From contig DAOVLS010000059.1 of assembly GCA_030631125.1 (NCBI GenBank), positions 1 to 10,654 on the forward strand: a DNA stretch of 10,654 bases, written 5' to 3'. Within the stretch, counting starts at the first letter, position 1; the number at the start of each line of letters is the position of its first letter. This DNA comes from Planctomycetales bacterium (GTDB lineage: Bacteria; Planctomycetota; Phycisphaerae; SM23-33). The translations under genes were made by a program, and so were the position numbers. The notes below the pieces were generated by a model. The model did no database searches. It saw nothing but the letters and a program-made list of their open reading frames with translations, and had not been told where the DNA came from. Positions 4,426-10,654 of this stretch are shown piece by piece.

Positions 4426-6747
4426 CTATTCAATCTTTATCGCTTCGGATTGGCATACGCGCATGCACGTTCCGCAGCGGATACACTTTTCGTCGTCGAT
4501 TTCGTGTTTCTGATACGGGTCCATCTTGATTGCCTCGGCCGGGCAGTGCTGGGCGCAGAGCGTGCAGCCGATGCAATCGTCGGTAATTACGTACTTTATC
4601 AGGTCCTTGCACACCCCGGCCGGGCATGTCCCCGCCAAGTGGGCTTCGTACTCGTCGCGGAAATATCGCAGCGTTGAGATAACCGGATTCGGAGCGCTTC
4701 GACCCAGCCCGCAGAGGCTGCTCTTTCCGACAGCGTCGGCCAGGTGCCCCAGGGCCTCCAGGTCGCCGGGGCGACCCTCGCCCGAACAGATGCGGTTGAG
4801 TATATCGAGCATCTGTCGCGTGCCGATTCGGCAGAAGGTGCACTTTCCGCAGGACTGGTCCTGTGTGAATTCCAGGAAGTAGCGTGCGATATCGACCATG
4901 CAGTCGGTCTCGTCGAGTACGACCAGCCCGCCCGAACCCATAAACGCCCCGACGCCGGTGAGCGACTCGTAATCGATTGGCGTATCGGCCAATGAGGCGG
5001 GGATGCATCCGCCGGACGGTCCGCCGATCTGCACGGCCTTGAAACGCTTTCCGTCGAGAATTCCGCCCCCGACGTCTTCGACTATTTGTCGAATGGTAAT
5101 GCCCATCGGCACCTCGACGAGTCCGCCGCGGACGACCTTACCGGCCAGGGCGAAAACCTTTGTGCCCTTGCTGGCGGCGCCGCCCAGCGACGCGAAGGCG
5201 TCGGCTCCGTTGCGTATAATCCAGGGGACCATCGAGAACGTTTCGGTATTGTTGACAAGCGTGGGTTTTCCGTTCAGCCCGCTGTCGGCGGGGTACGGCG
5301 GTCGCGGGCGAGGCATCCCCCGCCGGCCCTCGATGGACGCAATAAGAGCAGTCTCTTCGCCGCAGACGAACGCACCTGCGCCCGGGACAATCCGCAGATG
5401 AAGTTTCCGGCCAAGCAAATCCCGCCGCTCGCACTGCTCGATCGCATCGGTCATCCGTTTTATCGCCAGGGGGTACTCGGCGCGGATGTAGAAAATCCCC
5501 TCGTCCGCCCCGACGGCGTAAGCGGCGATTGCCACGCCCTCGATTATCCGATAAGGCTGGGATTCCAGCAGCAGGCGATCCATGAACGCGCCCGGGTCGC
5601 CCTCGTCGCCGTTGCAGACGATGTATTTTTTCTCGCCGCTGGCCTGCCGGACGTGCAGCCATTTCAGGCCCGTCGCGTAACCCGCCCCGCCCCTGCCTCG
5701 CAGTCCGCTGCGGCGAATTTCGTCGATGACCTGTTCGGGCGCTGATTCGACGCACTTCCGCAGCGCCTCGAACCCGCCGCCGGAGATATATTCATCAAGG
5801 TCCACAGGGTTTGCCTGTCCGCAATGCTCAGTTGCGATCCGCACCTGCGGGCCGACGTATTCGGAGATTACCGCCTCGCGGACGTCCGTCGAGTATCGCG
5901 TAACCGAACCCCAGGCGTCGTCGGTGAGTATGTTTTCGAGGATGCGCGAGGCAGCCGTTTTGATTTTCCGCGTTATACCCCTGGACCTGAAGTGGCGCAG
6001 GACGATTGCCGCGGCGTCTTCTGGTTTTACACCCGCGTACAGGGCCGGCGATTGACCCGCCACGGCGACCTCCACCAGCGGGGTTATGTAACTCATACCC
6101 GTGCATCCGACTTGCTTGACAACCGCCCTTGCGCCTGTTTGGGCTACCGCCTCGAGCAATGCCTCGTGCACCGCTCCACATCCGCGGGCGATGCAGCAGG
6201 TGTCCAGACTGATGCGAATCTCCCCGAAATCCGCACCGGCCTCGACCGGGCGAACCTTGCGGCGGACTCGGCCGGCCTGCAACTGCAAAAAATCCCGCAC
6301 CACCTCGCCGGCAGTATCGCCGGAAAGGTGGCCGAAGGTTACATCGCCGATCTGCACCACCGGCGCGAGCGAGCAGCAGCCGAGGCAGGCGACCTTCTCG
6401 ACGGTGAAGGTTCCCGCCGCGTCGGTGTCGTCGCCGGGTGGGATGTCCAGGTAGCGGCAGAAGCCGTCATAGACCGCTCCGGCCCCCTGGACGTGGCATG
6501 CCGTCCCCACGCACACGCGGATTATGTGCTCACCGGCGGGACGATGCCGAAACTGCGTATAGAACGTCGCGACGCCCTCAATCCGCGCCGGGGTGATGTC
6601 GGTAATCTCGCAGACCCGCCGAAGCGCCTCTCGCGGCAGGTAACGATAGTGCTCCTGAATCGCCTGGAGGATCGGGATCACCGCTTCGGGGCTACGCCCG
6701 ATTCGCCCGATAAGAGAATCCAAAAATGATAAATCCGTCTGATTCAT
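4426..6747 (-). CDS. NuoE-NuoF (HydC-HydB type) fusion NADH-oxidising flavoprotein
   Basis: A 773-residue fusion of diaphorase subunits. Residues 1-160 are NuoE-like, with a thioredoxin-fold [2Fe-2S] site (C79, C84, C121, C125). Residues about 175-255 form a second thioredoxin-like domain as in HydB (C185, C190, C215), in which the expected fourth ligand is S219. Residues 295-700 are NuoF, with RGRGGAGYATG (350-360), NGDEGDPGAFMDR (379-391), GAGAFVCGEETAL (456-468), an SLBB-like stretch about 535-590, and a [4Fe-4S] site at C633, C636, C639 and C679. The tail holds two ferredoxin clusters (C725/728/731/735 and C755/758/761/765). The family oxidises NAD(P)H through FMN and feeds Fe-S chains. 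NADH as substrate is inferred. ATG at 6747 overlaps the propeller stop as ATGA. No H-cluster subunit is nearby, so calling it part of a hydrogenase is not justified. Confidence 0.9.
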   Translation of the reverse strand: MNQTDLSFLDSLIGRIGRSPEAVIPILQAIQEHYRYLPREALRRVCEITDITPARIEGVATFYTQFRHRPAGEHIIRVCVGTACHVQGAGAVYDGFCRYLDIPPGDDTDAAGTFTVEKVACLGCCSLAPVVQIGDVTFGHLSGDTAGEVVRDFLQLQAGRVRRKVRPVEAGADFGEIRISLDTCCIARGCGAVHEALLEAVAQTGARAVVKQVGCTGMSYITPLVEVAVAGQSPALYAGVKPEDAAAIVLRHFRSRGITRKIKTAASRILENILTDDAWGSVTRYSTDVREAVISEYVGPQVRIATEHCGQANPVDLDEYISGGGFEALRKCVESAPEQVIDEIRRSGLRGRGGAGYATGLKWLHVRQASGEKKYIVCNGDEGDPGAFMDRLLLESQPYRIIEGVAIAAYAVGADEGIFYIRAEYPLAIKRMTDAIEQCERRDLLGRKLHLRIVPGAGAFVCGEETALIASIEGRRGMPRPRPPYPADSGLNGKPTLVNNTETFSMVPWIIRNGADAFASLGGAASKGTKVFALAGKVVRGGLVEVPMGITIRQIVEDVGGGILDGKRFKAVQIGGPSGGCIPASLADTPIDYESLTGVGAFMGSGGLVVLDETDCMVDIARYFLEFTQDQSCGKCTFCRIGTRQMLDILNRICSGEGRPGDLEALGHLADAVGKSSLCGLGRSAPNPVISTLRYFRDEYEAHLAGTCPAGVCKDLIKYVITDDCIGCTLCAQHCPAEAIKMDPYQKHEIDDEKCIRCGTCMRVCQSEAIKIE

Positions 6748-8495
6748 CGTTTCGCGCCGCTTATGCAGAACAGATGTTTCTCGCCTCGTATATAAATCCG
6801 CCCATCCATAAAGGCGGGGCTTGCATATACCTTCTCGCCCAGTTCGCTCCGTGTGATTTCCTTATATTTTCTCGTCGCTTCGATGATGATGGTTACGCCG
6901 TCGGTGCCGGCAAGATAAACCTGCCCGCCGACCAGCGACGGCGAGGCGTTAAATTCCATATCCAGGTCCTTTTCCCAGACCATTTTGCCGGTTCGGACGT
7001 CGTAGCAGGTGAGTGTCCCGTAGGTCTCCGTCAGCCAGAGGAGTTCACCGTCGCTGACTGGGCTGCAAATATCGGGTAGTCCGTCCTCGGCTGTCCATGC
7101 GACGTGGGTTTTTGTAACGTCGCCGCTGCCGTCGGGCCTGATTGCGGCGACGACCGCGACGGTGTTGACGGCGAAGACCGTCCCTCCGGCGAAGATCGGA
7201 CACGGCGCTACGTCCCCGTCGAGGCACTTCGCCCGCCAAAGTTCCGTCCCGTCGGCGGGGTTATATGAAATCACCCACGGGTTGCCGCAGGTGATGATCT
7301 GTTCGCGTCCGCCGGCGGATATAACAATCGGCGAGGACCAGGAGCTGGGAATCGCCCGGTCTTTCGACCAGACCTCACGCCCCGTCAGGCCGTCCACCGC
7401 CAGCAGTTCGGACTTATCGTCATCGTCCGTTCCCTGGTCGAACTGGACGATCAGCAGGTTCCGCCACATTGCAAGCGAAGTGGCGTGGCCGTACATATTA
7501 TCCGGCAGGCCCAGGTTCATCGACCAGAGACGCTTACCGGCAAAATCGAAACATATCAGGTCGCCGTTGGCGAATATCGCATATACCCGCTGTCCGTCGG
7601 CCACCGCCGTCGGCGCGGCGTATCCCGTATCTTCCATAACCTCCGGCGGCTTGACGACGCTGCCGGGGACGTTGGTTACATCCCGCTGCCAGAGCAATTC
7701 GCCCGAATCGGCGTCGAAGCAATATACCCGGCGCTTGTCCTTCGTCGCTCCGGTCAGGAAGATGCGATTACCCCATACGACCGGAGAATTTTTACCCGGC
7801 AGCGGCACGGGCGTCTTCCAGAGGATTCCCTCGCCGGTCTTTCCGTTCCAGTTCGCCGGTACGTTTGTATAAGCCGATATTCCCGCCCCGCCGGGTCCGC
7901 GGAATCGAGGCCAGTTCTTCGCTATCTCATCAGCCGAGGGAAAGCGATGGGTTTCAGTTTGCACGATGCCGACGGGGAATCCGCCGGTCGGCGTAATCAC
8001 CGCAAGCGTAAAGGCTGACGCCGCTATAATCACACCCAACACACCTGCCGACCATCGTGCCAGGACAGCGGCGCGGACCTCGGCGCGTTCCTGATTGCCG
8101 GGCGGGGCGGGCTTATGGGCAGTTTTGCGACAACCGGAGGCCACGCCGGCGGCTACCAGAAAAATCACCAGCCCGCCGGCCAGCAGATAACCGCCCCTGA
8201 CGGCCAAAGCCTGACGCCGGAAATACTCCCGCCTCAATTCCAGATCCATCCGGCGGATTCTGCCCTTGAGTTGCTCGTCGTACGGATCGGACTTATGTTC
8301 GGCCTTGAGTAACCTCAACTCTTCGGAGTCCAGCGGGTCGGCGAGGTCGGTGTTGACGTAATTCCATACGCCAAGGGCGCAGACAATCGCGGAAAACGCG
8401 CCCGCGACGACGGCGGTCGCCACGGATGTGCGATACCATGTGGGGGCAGGAACGGTATTTTCGGGTTTGTCGTCAACCATTATATTCATTTGCAT
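6744..8495 (-). CDS. Membrane-anchored PQQ-binding-like beta-propeller protein
   Basis: A 583-residue protein with three predicted transmembrane helices (about 25-46, 102-121, 149-169) and then a BamB/PQQ-type beta-propeller. The propeller begins at WPRFRGPGGAG (195-205) and contains repeated blade motifs such as VYCFDADSGELLWQRDV, LLAVDGLTGREVWSKD, ISYNPADGTELWRA and LTCYDVRTGKMVWEKD. Between helices 1 and 2 is a charged, probably helical segment (about 60-100, with RRMDLELRREYFRRQ). Three helices with a cytoplasmic N-terminus would place the propeller outside the membrane. Start: in-frame TTG 8519 lies in a repeat. ATGs at 8495, 8489 and 8480 are all possible, none with a clear Shine-Dalgarno, and the first is given. 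Whether it binds PQQ, senses, or scaffolds the redox complex is unknown. It is coupled to the NuoEF fusion by ATGA. Confidence 0.85.
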   Translation of the reverse strand: MQMNIMVDDKPENTVPAPTWYRTSVATAVVAGAFSAIVCALGVWNYVNTDLADPLDSEELRLLKAEHKSDPYDEQLKGRIRRMDLELRREYFRRQALAVRGGYLLAGGLVIFLVAAGVASGCRKTAHKPAPPGNQERAEVRAAVLARWSAGVLGVIIAASAFTLAVITPTGGFPVGIVQTETHRFPSADEIAKNWPRFRGPGGAGISAYTNVPANWNGKTGEGILWKTPVPLPGKNSPVVWGNRIFLTGATKDKRRVYCFDADSGELLWQRDVTNVPGSVVKPPEVMEDTGYAAPTAVADGQRVYAIFANGDLICFDFAGKRLWSMNLGLPDNMYGHATSLAMWRNLLIVQFDQGTDDDDKSELLAVDGLTGREVWSKDRAIPSSWSSPIVISAGGREQIITCGNPWVISYNPADGTELWRAKCLDGDVAPCPIFAGGTVFAVNTVAVVAAIRPDGSGDVTKTHVAWTAEDGLPDICSPVSDGELLWLTETYGTLTCYDVRTGKMVWEKDLDMEFNASPSLVGGQVYLAGTDGVTIIIEATRKYKEITRSELGEKVYASPAFMDGRIYIRGEKHLFCISGAKR

Positions 8496-8504
8496 AAGAT
8501 TGGC

Positions 8505-8608
8505 GGGTGGCACGGTCAAGCGCAGCGAAGCGAAGCTTGGCCGTGGAACGTTCCGTTACATACGCCACGGCCAATCTTCCGCTTCGCTTCAGATTGACCG
8601 TGCCACCC
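8505..8608. repeat. 104-bp imperfect inverted repeat in operon spacer
   Basis: The arms 8505-8546 and 8565-8608 share perfect outer (GGGTGGCACGGTCAA) and inner (TTGGCCGTGG) stems with a diverged GAAGCGAAGC-rich middle. The 18-nt loop contains the palindrome GGAACGTTCC (8545-8554, overlapping the stem edge). It lies between the polyferredoxin stop and the propeller start. It may be a dispersed repeat, and as RNA it would form a strong hairpin able to polarise expression within the operon. Confidence 0.7.
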
Positions 8609-8618
8609 AGTCATTCAT

Positions 8619-9932
8619 TCATTTATTTTCTTTGTTTTTCTTCAATCGCGCCTGTTCACGTGGACAATGGGCGAAGCACCGCCCGCAGGCGAGGCATGTC
8701 GCGCGATCCGCCTCGTAATCGGTCCTCTTGCGCCGGACGGATAACTGAATCATCTTCAACATTATGACCAGCGCGACGAACGCGCCCAGCAACCGGCCTC
8801 CGAAGAGAAACTCACCGCGGATACCCGACGCTTCCTCGTAGAGTTCGGCCACCGGGCGGTGAGAGTCGCCGAAGGCTTCGGAAGCATCGGTGGTTCCTTT
8901 GACCTTACCGGCCTGTTCGTCCCGAACACGTTCGGCCAGGCGGACTGTCGCATTCCTGCCCGACAGTACGGGCGAGACCTTCCCGCCAATCCATGCTCCG
9001 GCGACTACCATCACCGGCAACAACAGAATCAGCGCCGCCAGCCAGCCTTTGCCCTCGCTCCGGCTGACGTGCTTGCGGTGGGTCGGTTCCTGTATCGCCC
9101 CGAACGGGCAGGCGTCCTCGCAAAGGCGGCATTGAATACATTCGTCCGGCGTTATCGTTACACGCCATCGGGAAAACCGGCCCAGGATGCGAAGCAGCGC
9201 CCCGTAAGGACAGACGAACCGGCAATAAACCCTGCCCACGAAAACGCTTATCAGCAATACGCACGCGCCCAGCGCAAGCAGGCCGAAACGCCCGCCGACG
9301 GATCCCAATCTGGAAAGAGGAACCAGGCGGAAGAAGGCGACGAACGGGTCTAACCGGCAGATGATAAATGCGCTGCCGGTGGCGGCCATAAGGACAGCCA
9401 GGCCGAGATACATATAAGGCAGCAGGCCGAGCGAATGTTCAAGCCACCGCGGAACCTTCACCGGCCTCAGAAGCACGACGTCCTGGATCGCGCCCAGCGG
9501 GCAAACGGCTGCACAGAAAACCCGCCCGAAAAACAGGGTGAACACCAGCGGCAGGGCGAAGAAGATAATCACCGTCGCCGGAACGACGTATCCGCTGTCA
9601 AACAAGCCCAGCGTAACGTTCTGAATGGCTCCGACCGGGCAGACGCACCCGCCCCGCCAGAAGCCGAAATACAGCAGCGAAAAGACCGTCAGCGCCGCCA
9701 ACCAGCGACGAGATCGCTTTTTCAGCGCCAGGTACGCCGCCAGCGCCAGCGCCACAGCCAGCACGGCTACATCAATGTATTCGTACAGGTCGCTTTTGGG
9801 GGCGGGCGTGGTCGTTTCCGGCAAGTCGTACCAGTCGGGCAGGTCCGCATTGGCGGGGCGATCCTGGCCGGACGCATAGGCCCCGACGGTCAGGACAAAC
9901 AGGATGAACAACAAAACGAATATATGTTTCAA
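8619..9932 (-). CDS. NapH/NosR-type polytopic membrane polyferredoxin
   Basis: A 437-residue inner-membrane electron-transfer protein. A hydrophobic N-terminus ending YASGQ (1-22) looks like a signal peptide. Helices follow at about 52-70, 77-92, 115-135, 168-190, 214-233, 297-316 and 377-396. Family motifs are GCVCPVGAIQ (95-104), GRVFCAAVCPLGAIQ (136-150) and GRVYCRFVCPYG (233-244). One [4Fe-4S] ferredoxin site is C265/268/271/275 and a second, C-terminal, is C413/416/419/423. By the positive-inside rule both ferredoxin sites face the cytoplasm, and a roughly 60-residue loop (317-376) faces out. No NosR-type FMN-binding domain is present. The start is TTG 9930-9932, overlapping the upstream TGA, with a GAGGGG-like Shine-Dalgarno about 9-12 nt before it. 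It likely relays electrons between the NuoEF/NuoG-like proteins and the exported ferredoxin. Confidence 0.85.
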   Translation of the reverse strand: MKHIFVLLFILFVLTVGAYASGQDRPANADLPDWYDLPETTTPAPKSDLYEYIDVAVLAVALALAAYLALKKRSRRWLAALTVFSLLYFGFWRGGCVCPVGAIQNVTLGLFDSGYVVPATVIIFFALPLVFTLFFGRVFCAAVCPLGAIQDVVLLRPVKVPRWLEHSLGLLPYMYLGLAVLMAATGSAFIICRLDPFVAFFRLVPLSRLGSVGGRFGLLALGACVLLISVFVGRVYCRFVCPYGALLRILGRFSRWRVTITPDECIQCRLCEDACPFGAIQEPTHRKHVSRSEGKGWLAALILLLPVMVVAGAWIGGKVSPVLSGRNATVRLAERVRDEQAGKVKGTTDASEAFGDSHRPVAELYEEASGIRGEFLFGGRLLGAFVALVIMLKMIQLSVRRKRTDYEADRATCLACGRCFAHCPREQARLKKNKENK

Positions 9933-10516
9933 GTCTGGTCGCCCCTCTCTTTGCGTTTGCTCTTGAGCAGGTAAGGCTTATCGGCGGGGACCCGCCTGAA
10001 CGCATCGGCGGGACAGGCTGCGGCTATGGCGCATTCGTTGCAGTTCAGGCATCGGTCGTGGCGGACCTGGAGGAACAGCGCGCCCTTGCCGTATATCGTA
10101 CATCCCTTGACGCACTTTCCGCATCCGATGCACAACTGCTCGTCGATGCTGTATTCGTACTGCGGTGGGCGGACCGTTCTTCGCCGGATCGCCCCGGTCG
10201 GGCAAAGTTGGTTCTCCGCGCCGGTTTCGAGGTCGGCGGCCTCAAGATCGTAATACCCGAAACATTTTTCGCAGTAGTAGCAGACATCGAATGCGTGGAC
10301 GCACTTGACAGCCGACGGATTCAGGACACAGTACGTCGCGCAATTCCCGCAGGCGATGCACTTATCCGGGTCGATCTGCCAGACGGTATCGCCGGAGCGG
10401 CTTCGAGCGATTAACCCGCCGGTCGCTGCGCCAAGCCCCACCAGCGCCGCCCCGCGAGCGCCGGTGCGAATGAACTCGCGCCTGGTCAGACCTTGTTTTT
10501 CATCCTGCTCGCTCAT
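9929..10516 (-). CDS. Tat-exported four-cluster ferredoxin-like protein
   Basis: A 195-residue Fe-S protein with a twin-arginine signal, TRREFIRTGARGAALVGLG (11-29), implying folded export to the periplasm. It has 17 cysteines. Cluster sites read C53/56/59/63, C79/82/85 with C105 (CPTGA), C129/132/135/139 and C156/159/162/168 (CPADAF), matching up to four [4Fe-4S] clusters. C72 is extra. The layout resembles the NrfC/PsrB/HybA-like electron carriers that pair with membrane quinol or polyferredoxin partners. Start ATG 10514-10516 overlaps the stop of the preceding gene as ATGA, and its own stop overlaps the TTG of the polyferredoxin, indicating tight translational coupling. It is the likely extracytoplasmic end of the electron route. 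The partner enzyme is not in the window. Confidence 0.88.
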   Translation of the reverse strand: MSEQDEKQGLTRREFIRTGARGAALVGLGAATGGLIARSRSGDTVWQIDPDKCIACGNCATYCVLNPSAVKCVHAFDVCYYCEKCFGYYDLEAADLETGAENQLCPTGAIRRRTVRPPQYEYSIDEQLCIGCGKCVKGCTIYGKGALFLQVRHDRCLNCNECAIAAACPADAFRRVPADKPYLLKSKRKERGDQT

Positions 10517-10654
10517 TTTTTCGCCATCCCGCGTTTGATGGTCATCGCTTGAGGCAGTTCGCAGTCATCGAAAACCCGGCAGTCGCGGCAGAAACCGCGA
10601 TAGGTGCATTTCTGCTCCGGCATAGCGCGGCTGTTCCGCTTCAGCAGGACGTAC
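10513..10654 (-). CDS. 3' end of a Cys-rich protein (partial, runs off window)
   Basis: The frame from 10653 is open for 46 codons to TGA at 10513-10515, which overlaps the next ATG as ATGA. The visible tail has four cysteines in KCTYRGFCRDCRVFDDC (C-x6-C-x2-C-x5-C) and ends in a basic RGMAKK. It is too short for me to recognise a family. The spacing could ligate an Fe-S cluster, but that is inference. Its tight coupling makes it part of the redox operon, perhaps the enzyme or Fe-S protein that gives the system its specificity. Confidence 0.7.
   Translation of the reverse strand, partial: YVLLKRNSRAMPEQKCTYRGFCRDCRVFDDCELPQAMTIKRGMAKK

Noticed and set aside
3589..4529. Several long + strand open frames opposite the NuoG-like gene
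   Set aside because: They are Arg/Pro/Ser-rich shadows of a GC-rich gene whose - strand frame carries clear cysteine motifs.
5086..6729. Open frames of 219 and 301 codons on the + strand opposite the NuoEF fusion
   Set aside because: GC-rich codon shadowing explains them. The - strand protein has all FMN, NADH and Fe-S motifs in one frame.
3282..6747. Electron-bifurcating [FeFe] hydrogenase (HydABC)
   Set aside because: HydB and HydC homology is clear, but the NuoG-like partner ends after its ferredoxin domain and has no H-cluster motifs, and none occur elsewhere in the window.
8496..8519. TTG start at 8519 for the beta-propeller protein
   Set aside because: It falls in the arm of the inverted repeat 8505-8608 and has no ribosome binding site. 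ATG codons lie just downstream.

Overview
The window looks like a chromosomal stretch of a GC-rich, Gram-negative-type bacterium, most likely a planctomycete of the Phycisphaerae/Sedimentisphaerales kind. This is inference from recalled family resemblance, not a database search. The clues are a membrane-anchored PQQ-like beta-propeller starting with the WPRFRGPGG signature, several long dispersed-type inverted repeats between genes (a GGAGCGGAGCGG hairpin, a GGTGGCACGGTCAA hairpin and an AACCACAAAG element), and a redox operon rich in Fe-S proteins.

Positions 1-405 hold no gene but are dense in inverted repeats, including a 25-bp perfect inverted repeat pair (97-121 / 217-241). Positions 406-2210 (+ strand) carry an apparently decayed accessory module. 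It begins with the 3' stump of a type III restriction enzyme Res-like gene (406-590), truncated at its 5' side and frameshifted by one missing G. This is coupled by an ATGA overlap to tcmP (587-1495, methyltransferase-like three-Cys-motif partner), which overlaps a three-Cys-motif Gp37/Gp68-like (DUF5131) protein (1485-2210). The module appears less GC-rich than the genes to its right.

Positions 2263-3075 (- strand) encode a compact sigma-70 family factor with a good ribosome binding site, convergent with the tcm pair.

From the right edge down to 3282, all on the - strand, runs one operon of at least six genes: the 3' end of a Cys-rich protein (10513-10654), a Tat-exported four-cluster ferredoxin (9929-10516), a NapH/NosR-type polytopic polyferredoxin (8619-9932), a three-helix membrane-anchored beta-propeller (6744-8495), a NuoE-NuoF (HydC-HydB) fusion flavoprotein (4426-6747), and a NuoG/GltD-like multi-cluster Fe-S protein (3282-4319). 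Three of the five junctions are stop/start overlaps; the other two hold repeat elements.

Read together, NADH would be oxidised by the NuoEF-type fusion, electrons would pass through the NuoG-like protein to cytoplasmic ferredoxin domains of the membrane polyferredoxin, and from there to or from an exported ferredoxin, with the propeller anchored outside. No hydrogenase H-cluster, molybdopterin or other terminal catalytic subunit is visible in the window, so the final donor or acceptor is unknown and may lie upstream of position 10654. This operon is the best candidate for an under-described system here.
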